A stretch of 64,000 nt of DNA from Taudactylus pleione (GCA_031769625.1 JAUIMM010000121.1:12210001-12274000); one strand, 5' to 3'; positions 12,715 to 22,796 are shown, counted from the stretch's first letter. Notes: generated by a model not told the origin, from the letters alone. Numbers and translations: made by a program.

Positions 12715-12893
12715 AGAAGCCTGCTAATTCCAACTGTATGAAGCTATTTGTATTGCCAGTATAAACCATTGCAGCTGAGCAGATATATGTAGTGTGTGGC
12801 TGCACACTACATACTGTAGATCTGCCTAGTTGCAATGGTTTTAAACTGACAATTATACTAACTGTAGCTTCATATAGTAAGCATTAGTATGCT
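12715..12893. repeat. Long imperfect palindrome
   Basis: The arm gaagctatttgtattgccag, with aaccattgcagctgagcaga, is mirrored by tctgcctagttgcaatggtt and ctgtagcttc around a central gtagtgtgtggctgcacactac. Likely a miniature inverted-repeat element; ends not precisely defined. Confidence 0.55.
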
Positions 12894-12903
12894 TTATACG
12901 CAG

Positions 12904-12985
12904 GAGCAAATAGCTCCATGTTTAAGGTGTCTGACTGCATTGTGAGTGGTACTGGGTTCAAGTCCCATGTATGGCTGCTGAGAAA
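12904..12985 (+). repeat. tRNA-like SINE fragment or tRNA pseudogene
   Basis: Contains a B-box-like ggttcaagtcc (12955-12965) preceded at the right distance by tagctccatgtttaagg, which resembles a tRNA D-arm/A-box region. The pattern fits a tRNA-derived SINE head or a decayed tRNA. I could not fold a complete cloverleaf with a usable anticodon, so it is not called as a functional tRNA. Confidence 0.35.
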
Positions 12986-13090
12986 TGTGTGATTTAAAAT
13001 AAAGGATAATGTAACTGAATGAGAAGCAGCTCATCACTTCACAATAAGTAATAGTAATGCATAATAGGGGTATAAGAGGATTGGTTTCCA

Positions 13091-13895
13091 GGGGGCCTAT
13101 TAATCAACACTAAAATAACGTTTTTAAGGACATTTTCCTTAATTACCGTTATTTTAGTATTCATGAAGACACTTAACACAGGAGATATCGCTGATATCTC
13201 CTGGTTAAGTCTGCCTGCGTTAATTTCCACTAATGTTACTAATGTATGGGCATATGGAAATTATGCTATTCATCAAATTCCGAAAATTATGTATTTTCGG
13301 AATTTGATGATGTTACTATATGCCACTGTCAGGTGGTGTATAGCAGGTTACACTTACCTGCTGTCAGCTGGGCAGATCCTCCTCGGCTCCCTCCGTCACT
13401 CTGGTCGCTGCTCAGGCTCCGTCTGCTGTGCTGGCACTGTGTTCTCCTGGCAGAACACAGTAAAGTTTAGAAAAAAAATATGTTTTTTTTTCTAAACTTT
13501 ACTGTGTTCTACCGGGAGAACACAGTGTCAGCACAGCAGACGGAGCCTGAGGCGGCTGCAGCAGCCAGGTAAGTGGGGACAGGGAGAGGTGAGTGGAAAG
13601 GGGAGGGGTGGATTGGGGCGACAGAATTACCGCAGCTGTAGGTAGTGCTGTGCATGCGCTGCTTCTACGGATGTAACAGCGCATGTGCAGCACTGATTAC
13701 AGCTGCGGTAAGGTAGGACTAGGCAGGGAAAAGTGTCTATATCGAAAAGCTGTCATCGCAAAAATGACAGCTTTTCGGAATAGATAGTTATAGGGAGGAG
13801 GAATGATGAATTCCTCCGGTAATTAGGTAGAACTCCATGCGAGTTCTAAACCTAATTACCTCCAGAGAATTTCTTGTTCTGTTGAATTGGCCCCC
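13091..13895. mobile_element. Multi-hairpin miniature element
   Basis: Terminal repeats gggggcctattaatca and tgaattggccccc enclose about 805 bp that folds back in several places: an A/T palindrome at 13270-13312, a long stem at 13430-13550 around a poly-A/poly-T centre, a stem at about 13630-13710 (cgcagctgta / tacagctgcg) and one at 13745-13778 (cgaaaagctgtcat and complement). No coding capacity and no clean target duplication. Confidence 0.5.
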
Positions 13896-14954
13896 AAATC
13901 TCTTATGTTGAAGTATTTTGAAAGTGAGTGTAGGTGTGCTCTAAGTATGTGTATATGTGGGAAGGGGTATAATAGCATGTGCTTGGCTTGAGCATCAGGG
14001 ATCATTGGAACTCTGCATCCAGCAGGTTGATGGCCAGGGGTGGGATAAGGGAGGCTCTTTCTGTTACATCTGTACTGGACCCTACAATTTCTGATGGCAG
14101 CCCTGCCCATGGTTGTCAACATGCCCTCGAAAAGCTCTCACTAAACTTAGTCTACATGCGAATGCTACATTACCATCCTGTTATGCACTTTTAACTGCAA
14201 TTGGAGATGTGGCTGAGTTACATATGACTCAGCCTCATCCATAGATGTGTGCGATTGGCTCTGCCGCATGTGCAGTGCGACAACACGCAGGAACCGGCCG
14301 CAAAACTGACATACTGTAGCATTCTGCATCAGTCCCTTAATGAGCATTTCAGCATTGCCTGTCATTATCTTTTTTTTCGACTACAATGAAAAAAAGAAAG
14401 TTATGCAGTTTGTTTTATATAATACTAGCTGGAGTACACGGCGTTGCCCGGGATTTTAAGAATGTTTGTTTACACATCATCCTCCAACAAACCTCTCCTT
14501 AGGCAGGACTCACGAAAAGTGTGACAAACTTCCCCATCCACAGTCCTAAGGTCTTCAAAGGACCTGTAACGGTGTAAAGCAAAATTCGGAGATAGAAGCA
14601 TTCAAAATTTGTCAGATGTACAGTGTAAATACGGCCAAGAGCTTCTCTTGCTCTGATACCAGGATGACTGTGTACTTCCTGGTTGCTGGATCGCACTATG
14701 AAATGCACAGCAACTACTTCCAGTTCCTTGTGCAGCTGTTTCCGGCATTCAAGGTCTCCACGGTGTCTAAAATTAATTCAAGCGGTTTTACCCTTCAGAA
14801 GTAGCCTCTGTGCATTCCATAGTGCGGTCCACCAACCGAGCTGGTAGACAAAAAAGTTTGGTCCCCACTGTTGAAACCACCTAATTGTGTAAGCTGATGC
14901 ATGAGCAAGTATGAATAAAAATTTGTGCTGCAGAGCTGCGTTTTTGCATCCAAG
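13896..14954. other. Intergenic DNA with a repeat-like junction at ~14426
   Basis: No gene. At about 14425-14455, tactagctggagtacacggc and gttgcccggg form a motif that commonly starts dispersed repeats in animal genomes. The segment may be the left part of an element whose A/T-rich right part lies at 16440-16815. Class uncertain. Confidence 0.3.
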
Positions 14955-15910
14955 CAGAGTTAGTGCATAGTGCCGGCAGTGTCGGCAGAGCGGGGGTGCC
15001 AGCGGTGTCCTCAGTGTAGGAGTGCTGACAGTGTCGGCTGTGCAGGGATGCCCTCGGTGTGGTAGTAGCGGCAGTTCAGGGTCGCTGACAGAGTCCTCAA
15101 TCCGTGGGGCAGTAGTGCGGGGGTGCTGGCAGTGTCCTTAGTGCAGGGTGCCGGTGGTGTTGGTAAAGCAGGGATGCCAGCGGTGTCCTCACTGCATGTG
15201 TGCTGACAGTGTCGGCAGTGCAGGGGTGCCGGTGGTGTCCTCAGTGTGGAAGTGTCGGCAGTGCTGCAGTGCTGGCAGTGTCCTCAGTGAAAGGTACTGG
15301 CGATGTCGGCAGTGCGGGGGTGCCAGCAGTGTCTTCAGTGCAGGTTTGCTGGCTGTGTTGGCAGTGCGGGTGTTGCGGCGGTGTCCTCAGTACATGGAAT
15401 GGCAGTGCTGTGGTGCTGGCAGTGTCCTCAGTGAAGGGTACCATTGATGTCGGCAGTGCGGGAGTGCCAGCGGTGACTTTAATGCATATTTGCTGGCTGT
15501 GTCGGCAGTGCAGGGGTTGCTAACGGTGTCCTCAGTATGTGGAATGGCAGTGCTACGGTGCTGGCAGTGTCCTCAGTGAAAGGTACCGGCGATGTCGGCA
15601 GTGCGGGGGTGCCAGGGGTGTCCTCAGTGCAGGTTTGCCTACTGTGTCGGCAGTGCAGGGGTGTTCTCAATGCAGGGTGCCGGTGCTGTCGGCAGAGCGG
15701 GGTGCCAGCGGTGTCCTCAGTGCATGTGTGCTGAAAGTGTCGGCAGTGCAGGGGTGCTGGTGGTGTCCGCAGTGTGGGAGTGCCGGCAGTGGCGGCAGTG
15801 TGGGGGTCACTGACGGTGTCCTCAGTACGGCAGTGTCGGCAGCGATGATGTCAGCAGCGAGGGATGCTGCCAGTGGGGGTGTCGGTAGTGGGGGGTGCCG
15901 GCGGTGTCAG
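14955..15910. repeat. G/T-rich minisatellite (gtgtcctcagtgcagg type)
   Basis: Repeated blocks of gtgtcctcagtgcagg, tgctggcagtgtcggcagtg and cggggtgccagcg, giving a ~45-50-bp basic period with larger blocks that recur. It lies just inside a reverse-oriented hAT-like end (16189), so it may be an internal tandem repeat of that element. Translations in all frames are repeat artefacts. Confidence 0.85.
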
Positions 15911-15949
15911 ACAGCGGGGGATGGTGGGCGCCATTTTCTTTTGCTTCCT

Positions 15950-16189
15950 GTGTGCATATTAAATGGCCTTAACGCTGACTGGCTGAGAGCCATGATAGAC
16001 GGCTCTCTCAGCCAATCAGCGTTAAGCCCACTCAATATAAAACCTTGTGACCCGTCAGCAGGATCGCGAGGTTTTGCCTCAGGTGAGGGATCCAGGGCAG
16101 GCAGGGAGATCCGAGTTTGGCTCGGATCCCCCCGGATCCCCGAAATTCTGGTGGGTTCGGTTCTCTAAAAACCGAACCCGCTCATCCTA
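15950..16189 (-). mobile_element. Left terminus of a related hAT family, reverse orientation
   Basis: On the minus strand this reads taggatgagcgggttcggtt, then a gaaccgaaccc-type palindrome, a gatccgag-rich part and gaggcaaaacctcgcg. The order matches the left end of hAT copies B-D (taggggtgagcgggttcgga, gatccgag repeats, gaggcaaaacgtc), but base identity is moderate, so it is a distinct, older relative. The other end was not located. Confidence 0.55.
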
Positions 16190-16439
16190 ATTAATAGTGG
16201 TTATAAATTCATACAGCATTTAAAAGGTACTGTAAACTCCACGTGAGAGCCATAGTAAATGATGTTCGGTGACTTAAATTATATGCTACAGAATAAAACT
16301 CCATAATTCCTTAGTATGTAGCAAAATGCATGTTATAAAATCAAATTATTGACCCTGCAGATGGCCCAAGAAGAATAGTGTCCAAATCTGCATCTAACAA
16401 TAAACCAAACAGGACAATGCTTTTAATCTTCTCTGGTGT

Positions 16440-16815
16440 TTTAGATGTAGAACCATGAGAGATCTTGGCTTGTAAACTTTGGATTTGTATAGAAAGACAG
16501 AAGGAAAATTTTTCGCTTTTATATAGTAGATAGTAGAGATAGTAAATAAAAAATATTAGATAAGTTAAATCCTTTTCTAATTCCGTACCTGACCTGTAGA
16601 GTGAGAATGCTATGCAAAAATTGTGTTTTTTAATCAATTAAAAATGAACAGTAATTAATTTCGATTTCAAATGTTTTTAGTTGCATCGGCCGTGTTTTTA
16701 ATACACTCGTATATATAATTTCACGATCTTAGCTTGTAAACTGTGGATTTGTATAGAAAGACAGAAGGACAGAATGACAGAAGGACACATTTCGATTTTA
16801 TATAGTAGAATGGGC
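16440..16815. repeat. Two imperfect copies of an 85-90-bp repeat end
   Basis: 16441-16530 and 16727-16811 share ttggatttgtatagaaagac (second copy tgtggatttgtatagaaaga), then agaagga and a ttttatatagtag tail. They look like repeated 3' ends of one dispersed element, with A/T-rich DNA between. Class not determined. Confidence 0.45.
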
Positions 16816-16899
16816 TGAACAAATTGTTTTGGTTATACTACAAATTTTTTATTAAAATAAAAGATTAGTGTTGTTTTTTTTTTATGCTTATTTTTATTA

Positions 16900-17400
16900 C
16901 ATTGGTATAACTGGAGTCTGAGGCGGCAAAGTTACCACACCAGGAGCATGAATCTGAATGGGACGCAGCGGCGTCCGTGTCTGCATCTTTTGAAGGTCAC
17001 ATGGTGATACCGCTACAAGCCTTTCCATTGTGTACATCCATGCATCTGAATGTGCATGCTTGGTGCGTCTCTAGATGCCACCATCAGTCGCACCTGCTCT
17101 ATGCTAGCATTTATGTGCCTGTGTCCACAAACATTCAGCAACATCCCCGCGACACTCCCATAAGAAGCAACATCTCTGTATGTCTGAATAGCCACCGCCC
17201 TGTCACTGTCCAGGAACGCCCAATACATTTTCAATACACTTCTTCATGCATGTGTCTGAAACCAGAACTGTAACTCTGCACGGACACAATCAGGACGTAA
17301 AATACAAATATTGTTCATCTGTGTCCAACATCAACAGCATGCAACTCCGAATCAGGCTCCAGGTGTCCTGGGTTTTTCATTATTCTGGCCCCTGCAGCAT
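16900..17400. mobile_element. Dispersed repeat X, first copy
   Basis: This segment is diverged but clearly collinear with 45040-45590: shared blocks include gacgcagc, tgtgtacatc, gaatgtgca, gacgccaccatc/gatgccaccatc followed by gtcgcacc, ctgtcactg...aggaacg and a terminal gaatcaggc. The terminal block suggests a relation to the GGGCCTGATTCAG elements. No long frame and no left terminal repeat found. Confidence 0.45.
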
Positions 17401-17425
17401 AAATCTATTATTATTAGGGGTGAGC

Positions 17426-17517
17426 GGGTTCGGATTTCTGAAATCCGAACCCCCCCGAGCCCCCCCGATCCGAGTCCGATCCGAGTCAGGCTCGACTTTT
17501 CCCGCCTGACTCGGATC
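17426..17517 (+). repeat. Paired palindromes near the left end of hAT copy B
   Basis: Two perfect hairpins lie within 105 bp of the left end: a 12-bp stem (gggttcggattt, 17426-17437, complement 17441-17452) with a 3-base loop, and a 14-bp stem (gatccgagtcaggc, 17478-17491, complement 17504-17517). Both recur in copies C and D. They may be transposase-binding sites or promoter elements; neither role is proven. Confidence 0.75.
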
Positions 17518-17574
17518 TGACATCGAGGCAAAACGTCATCATCCCGCCTTCCGAGTCTCGCGGGTTTTGGATCC

Positions 17575-17582
17575 TATATAAG
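17575..17582 (+). promoter_or_regulatory. TATA box of hAT copy B
   Basis: TATATAAG matches the RNA polymerase II TATA consensus. It is preceded by G/C-rich, palindromic terminal sequence and followed about 30 bp on by cattttctcactcggc, a plausible start region. It lies 160 bp inside the element and 1999 bp before the transposase ATG, so the element appears to carry its own promoter. Confidence 0.6.
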
Positions 17583-17918
17583 GTACCCGCGTCGGCGCCA
17601 TTTTCTCACTCGGCTGTGGACAGTGAAGAGGGAGGGTGGGAGTTAGTGCTGTGTAGTGTAGTGTAGTGTAGTGCTGCTGTTGTCCACTACTTCAAAGTCC
17701 ATAGGGGCTGGCTGTGTTGTGCTGTGCTGCTGTTGTTAATAGGGGCTGTGTCCACTACTTCAAAGTCCATAGGGGCTGGCTGGACTGTGTTGTGCAGTCA
17801 GTTCTCCATAGGGGCTGTGTCCACTCCAAAGTCCTGTGCAGTGTCCCAGTCCTAAAGGGGTGCTGTAGTGTTGTCCAGGGGGTGCTCTGTCCATCAGGGG
17901 TGCTCCCCCCAAGTGCTA

Positions 17919-19541
17919 AAAAAATAATATATTTTCTGTGTTTGTGAATTGTGTGCGCAGTAGCCGCACGTGCATCAACAAAGTAGTGCCAAGCGTGCGC
18001 CTGTGTCATAAGTAAAGGGCCGGCTGGCTTGACCGTTAAAGGGTGCTGTAACCCCCGAAAGTACACTCCAGTCCAAACCAAAAAAAAATTATTTTCTGTG
18101 TTTGTGAATTGTGTGCGCAGTAGCCGCACGTGCATCAACAAAGTAGTGCCAAGCGTGCGCCTGTGTCATAAGTAAAGGGCCGGCTGGCTTGATCGTTAAG
18201 GGTGCTGTAACCCCCGAAAGTACACTCCAGTCCAAACCAAAAAAAAAATTATTTTCTGTGTTTGTGAATTGTGTGCGCAGTAGCCGCACGTGCATCAACA
18301 AAGTAGTGCCAAACGTGCGCCTGTGTCATAAGTAAAGGGCCGGCTGGCTTGACCGTTAAGGGTGCTGTAACCCCCGAAAGTACACTCCAGTCCAAACCAA
18401 AAAAAAAATTATTTTCTGTGTTTGTGAATTGTGTGCGCAGTAGCCGCACGTGCATCAACAAAGTAGTGCCAAACGTGCGCCTGTGTCATAAGTAAAGGGC
18501 CGGCTGGCTTGACCGTTAAGGGTGCTGTAACCCCCGAAAGTACACTCCAGTCCAAACCCCAAAAAAAATTATTTTCTGTGTTTGTGAATTGTGTGCGCAG
18601 TAGCCGCACGTGCATCAACAAAGTAGTGCCAAGCGTGCGCCTGTGTCATAAGTAAAGGGCCGGCTGGCTTGATCGTTAAGGGTGCTGTAACCCCCGAAAG
18701 TACACTCCAGTCCAAACCAAAAAAAAAATTATTTTCTGTGTTTGTGAATTGTGTGCGCAGTAGCCGCACGTGCATCAACAAAGTAGTGCCAAACGTGCGC
18801 CTGTGTCATAAGTAAAGGGCCGGCTGGCTTGACCGTTAAGGGTGCTGTAACCCCCGAAAGTACACTCCAGTCCAAACCAAAAAAAAAATTATTTTCTGTG
18901 TTTGTGAATTGTGTGCGCAGTAGCCGCACGTGCATCAACAAAGTAGTGCCAAACGTGCGCCTGTGTCATAAGTAAAGGGCCGGCTGGCTTGACCGTTAAG
19001 GGTGCTGTAACCCCCGAAAGTACACTCCAGTCCAAACCTAAAAAAAAATTATTTTCTGTGTTTGTGAATTGTGTGCGCAGTAGCCGCACGTGCATCAACA
19101 AAGTAGTGCCAAGAGTGCGCCTGTGTCATAAGTAAAGGGCCGGCTGGCTTGACCGTTAAAGGGTGCTGTAACCCCCGAAAGTACACTCCAGTCCAAACCA
19201 AAAAAAAATTATTTTCTGTGTTTGTGAATTGTGTGCGCAGTAGCCGCACGTGCATCAACAAAGTAGTGCCAAGCGTGCGCCTGTGTCATAAGTAAAGGGC
19301 CGGCTGGCTTGACCGTTAAAGGGTGCTGTAACCCCCGAAAGTACACTCCAGTCCAAACCAAAAAAAAAATTATTTTCTGTGTTTGTGAATTGTGTGCGCA
19401 GTAGCCGCACGTGCATCAACAAAGTAGTGCCAAGAGTGCGCCTGTGTCATAAGGGCCGGCTGGCTTGACCGTTAAAGGGTGCTGTAACCCACAAAGTACA
19501 CTCCAGTCCAAACCAAAAAAAAAATTATTTTCTGTGTTTAG
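17919..19541 (+). repeat. Ten-unit ~160-bp leader array, hAT copy B
   Basis: Units are marked by gtgcatcaac at about 17971 and then every 160 bp to 19412. Each holds tagccgcacg, caaagtagtgcc, cataagtaaaggg, gaccgttaa(a)gggtgctg, a gtacactccagtccaaacc block and a poly-A/ttattttctgtg tail. Variants show history: units 2-4 (gatcgttaag, then two with aaacgtgcg) recur as units 5-7, a three-unit duplication. The last unit has lost taaa from cataagtaaaggg and is followed by a truncated unit. No ATG occurs on the sense strand. Confidence 0.93.
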
Positions 19542-19573
19542 CCGCACGTATATATCAAATCGATATAACATAA

Positions 19574-22500
19574 ATGGAGGACCAAACTTTCTCCGATAAA
19601 AATAAAATAGAGAAAGATCAAGAACCACTTCCTCCTAGTGCTGAAGCTGCTGCCACTAGTCATGACATAGACGATAACATGCCATCAACGTCGTCTGCCA
19701 AGGCCGATGCCCAATGTCATAGTAGAGGGCACATACAATCCCAAATGGCAAAGTTCAGGAAAATGACCTTGAAAAAGACATTTAAATCAGCTGAAGAGAA
19801 ACGTAAACTTGCCAATATGCCATTTACGACACGGAGTGGCAAGGAACGGCTAAGGTCGATCCCTAGTATGTTCATGACTAGTGGTTCAGCTTCACATGAC
19901 GATGGAAGCCCTCCTCCCACTAAAAAAATCAAAAGAGTTAAGCTGGCAAAAGCACAGCGAAGAACTGTGCTTTCTAAGAAGATATCACAAATCCCCAAGG
20001 AGAGTCCAAGTGTGGTGGTGGTTGCGATGCCTGACCTTCCCAGCACTGGACGGGAAGAGGTGGCTCTTTCCACCATTTGCACGCCCCCTGCAAGTGCTGA
20101 AAGGAGCACCCACAGTCCACTTGCTGATATGCAAATTGAAGATGTCACTGTTGAAGTACAACAGGATGAGGATACTGGTGTAGCTGGTGCTGAGGAGGAA
20201 GTTGGCGAGGAGGATTCTGATGGTGATGTGGTTTGTTTAAATCAGGCTCCGGGGGAGACAGTTGTTGTCCGTGGGATGAAAAAGCCCATCACGGTCATGC
20301 CTGGGCAGAAGACCAAACATTCCACCTCTTTGGTCTGGCAATATTTCTATCCAAATCCGGACAACAACTGTCTTGCCATATGTACCATATGTAAAGGTGA
20401 AATAAGTAGGGGTAGGGACGTCAACCACCTAGGAACATCCTCCCTTATACGGCACCTGCAGCGCGTTCATAAAAAGTTACTGTCAAGTTCAGAAACTTTG
20501 GCTAAGACCGTAAGCAGTCCAGGGACACCTAAATCCCGTTGTCCTGTTGTATCCAAGCGCCTGCAAACCACACCGTCAACTCCCTCCTCGTCAATTTCCT
20601 CCTTAGTCAGGATCGGAAGTAGTCCTGCAGGCCATGTCACTGGCATGACTGACTCTCCTATCCGGGATTCCTCTGGAGGATCCTGCATTGCTACGCCTAC
20701 TGCTGCCGCTGCTGCTGTTGCTGCTGCTGGGAGTCGTTCATCATCCCAGAGAGGAAGTAGGAACACCACTACTTTTACTAAACAATTGACCCTCCAACAG
20801 TCCTTAGCGAGGAGGATGAAGTACGACAGCAGTCATCCTGAAGCAAAACGTATAACTGAGGCCTTGACTGCTATGTTGGTGTTAGACGTGCGTCCGGTAT
20901 CCGCCATTAGTGCAGTGGGATTTAGACAATTGATGGAGGTAGTGTGTCCCCGGTTCCAAATCCCGTCTAGATTCCACTTCACTAGGCAGGCGATACCGAG
21001 ACTGTACAGAAACGTCAGAAAAAGTGTCCTCAGTGTCCTGAAAAATGCCGTTGTACACAATGTCCACTTAACCACGGACATGTGGACAAGTGGAACAGGG
21101 CAGACTAAGGACTATATGACTGTGACAGCCCACTGGGTAGATGTATCACCTTACGCAGCAACAGCAGCAGCGTCACCAGTAGCAGCATCTCAGAAATGCC
21201 AGCTCGTTACAAGGCAGGCTACGCTGTGTATCACCGGTTTCAGTAAGAGGCACACCGCCGACAACCTCTTAGAGAAACTGAGGGAAATCATCGCCCAGTG
21301 GCTTACCCCACTTAGACTCTCCTGGGGATTTGTGATATCTGACAACGCCACCAATATTGTGCGGGCATTACATCTGGGCAAATTCCAGCACGTCCCATGT
21401 TTTGCTCACACAATAAACTTGGTGGTGCAGAATTTTCTGAAAAGCGACAGGGGCGTGCAGGAGACGCTTTGGGTGGCCCGAAAAATTTCTGGCCACTTTC
21501 GCCATTCAGCGACTGCGTGCCGAAGACTGGAGCGCCAGCAAACACTCTTGAACCTGCCCCGCCATCACCTGAAGCAAGAGGTTGTGACGCGGTGGAACTC
21601 AACCCTCTATATGCTTCAGAGGATGGAGGAGCAGCAAAAGGCCATACAAGCCTATACATCCACCTATGACATAGGCAAAGGAGGGGGTATGCACCTGACT
21701 CAAGCGCAGTGGAGAATGATTTCCGTGTTGTGCAAGGTTCTCCAGCCCTTCGAACTTGCCACACGTGAAGTCAGTTCAGACACTGCCAGCTTGAGTCAGG
21801 TCATTCCCCTCATCAGGCTTTTGCAGAAGCAGCTGGAGAAAGTGAAGGAGGAGCTAAGACGGAGCGATTCCGCTCGGCATGTGGGACTTGTGGATGAAGC
21901 CCTTCATTCGCTTTGCCAGGATTCCAGGGTGGTCAATCTGTTGAAATCAGACTACGTTTTGGCCACCGTGCTCGATCCTAGGTTTAAAGCCTATGTGGTG
22001 TCTCTCTTTCCGGCCGACACAAGCCTGCAGAGGTGCAAAGACCTGCTGGTGAACACACTGTCAGCTGAAGCGGAACGTGACACGTCAACGGCTCCTTCTT
22101 CATTTTCTCCTGCAACTGGGGCTGCCAGGAAAAAACTTAGGTATCCTAAGCAACCCGCTGGCGGTGATGCAGGGCAGGCAGGACCAAGTTTGGACATCTG
22201 GTCCGGACTGAAGGACCTGGCAACAATTTCTGACATGTCTACTGTCACTGCATATGATACTGTCACCATTGACAGAATGGTGGAGGATTACATCGGTGAC
22301 AGCATCCAAGTAGGCATGGCAGACAGTCCATACCTGTACTGGCAGGAAAAAGAGGCAATTTGGAGGCCCCTGTACAAACTGGCTCTATTTTACCTGAGTT
22401 GCCCCCCCTCCAGTGTGTACTCCGAAAGAGTGTTTAGTGCAGCCGGGAACCTTGTCAGCGAAAGGCGTAGGAGGTTGCTTCCACAGAATGTGGAGAAGAT

Positions 22501-22684
22501 GATGTTCATCAAAATGAATTATCAGCTCTTCCAGGGAGACCAGCCTCCAGAAGGTACAGAGGGACCTGTGGTGGTGGATTCAAGTGGGGACGAGTTAATA
22601 CTTTGTGAGGATGAGGATGTACACACTGAAGAGGGTGAGGAATCGGTGGATGAGGAGGATGAGGATGACATCTTGCCTCCATAG
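19574..22684 (+). CDS. hAT transposase, BED-finger type (copy B)
   Basis: This 1036-residue protein is the DNA-cutting and joining enzyme expected to mobilise the element; it would act in the nucleus. In order: a basic stretch with KKIKRVK (~117-123, possible nuclear signal); an acidic patch (~205-218); a BED zinc finger (~250-300) with C270, C273, H294 and H299; a Ser/Ala-rich linker (~305-400); and the split RNase-H-like core with D502 (TTDMWTS), D590 (ISDNAT), the CxxH motif C609/H612 and W674 (TRWNS). The C-terminal hAT segment carries E951 (YSERVFSAAG), followed by an acidic tail. Spacing of D590 to CxxH matches hAT enzymes. The ATG is the first after the TATA box. Compared with C and D it lacks one His after D793, in the conserved (H)Y-x-L-x-TVLDPRFK segment, so activity is uncertain. 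Confidence 0.93.
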   Translation: MEDQTFSDKNKIEKDQEPLPPSAEAAATSHDIDDNMPSTSSAKADAQCHSRGHIQSQMAKFRKMTLKKTFKSAEEKRKLANMPFTTRSGKERLRSIPSMFMTSGSASHDDGSPPPTKKIKRVKLAKAQRRTVLSKKISQIPKESPSVVVVAMPDLPSTGREEVALSTICTPPASAERSTHSPLADMQIEDVTVEVQQDEDTGVAGAEEEVGEEDSDGDVVCLNQAPGETVVVRGMKKPITVMPGQKTKHSTSLVWQYFYPNPDNNCLAICTICKGEISRGRDVNHLGTSSLIRHLQRVHKKLLSSSETLAKTVSSPGTPKSRCPVVSKRLQTTPSTPSSSISSLVRIGSSPAGHVTGMTDSPIRDSSGGSCIATPTAAAAAVAAAGSRSSSQRGSRNTTTFTKQLTLQQSLARRMKYDSSHPEAKRITEALTAMLVLDVRPVSAISAVGFRQLMEVVCPRFQIPSRFHFTRQAIPRLYRNVRKSVLSVLKNAVVHNVHLTTDMWTSGTGQTKDYMTVTAHWVDVSPYAATAAASPVAASQKCQLVTRQATLCITGFSKRHTADNLLEKLREIIAQWLTPLRLSWGFVISDNATNIVRALHLGKFQHVPCFAHTINLVVQNFLKSDRGVQETLWVARKISGHFRHSATACRRLERQQTLLNLPRHHLKQEVVTRWNSTLYMLQRMEEQQKAIQAYTSTYDIGKGGGMHLTQAQWRMISVLCKVLQPFELATREVSSDTASLSQVIPLIRLLQKQLEKVKEELRRSDSARHVGLVDEALHSLCQDSRVVNLLKSDYVLATVLDPRFKAYVVSLFPADTSLQRCKDLLVNTLSAEAERDTSTAPSSFSPATGAARKKLRYPKQPAGGDAGQAGPSLDIWSGLKDLATISDMSTVTAYDTVTIDRMVEDYIGDSIQVGMADSPYLYWQEKEAIWRPLYKLALFYLSCPPSSVYSERVFSAAGNLVSERRRRLLPQNVEKMMFIKMNYQLFQGDQPPEGTEGPVVVDSSGDELILCEDEDVHTEEGEESVDEEDEDDILPP

Positions 22685-22740
22685 AGCCAGTTTGTGCAGG
22701 GACACATTAATTGCCAGCTTGTTTTGTGGGGGCCCAAACG

Positions 22741-22796
22741 AACCAATCATTTCAGCCACAGTTGTGTGGCAGACCCTGGCGCTGAAATGATTGGTT
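22741..22796 (+). other. 3' hairpin of hAT copy B
   Basis: Perfect 16-bp stem (aaccaatcatttcagc at 22741-22756, complement at 22781-22796) with a 24-base loop, 57 bp after the stop codon. It is conserved in all four copies. It could act in 3'-end processing, RNA stability or transposase binding; the sequence does not decide. Confidence 0.75.

Noticed and set aside
12904..12985. Functional tRNA gene
   Set aside because: A B box and a weak A-box region are visible, but I could not fold full acceptor and anticodon arms; recorded instead as a SINE or tRNA relic.
15148..16168. Frames of 100-209 residues in the G/T-rich minisatellite
   Set aside because: Repeat-derived Ser/Val/Gly/Cys sequence with no conserved domain.
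17755..19261. Repeated ~70-residue minus-strand frames across each hAT leader unit (also in copies C and D)
   Set aside because: They are the same frame repeated because the 160-bp unit is repeated; they have no domain, shift frame between units, and 160 is not a multiple of three. The sense-strand ATG deficit argues that the leader is read the other way.
21312..21764. 150-residue minus-strand frame inside each transposase
   Set aside because: Lies opposite conserved catalytic-core codons and is preserved only because the sense strand is; no domain.
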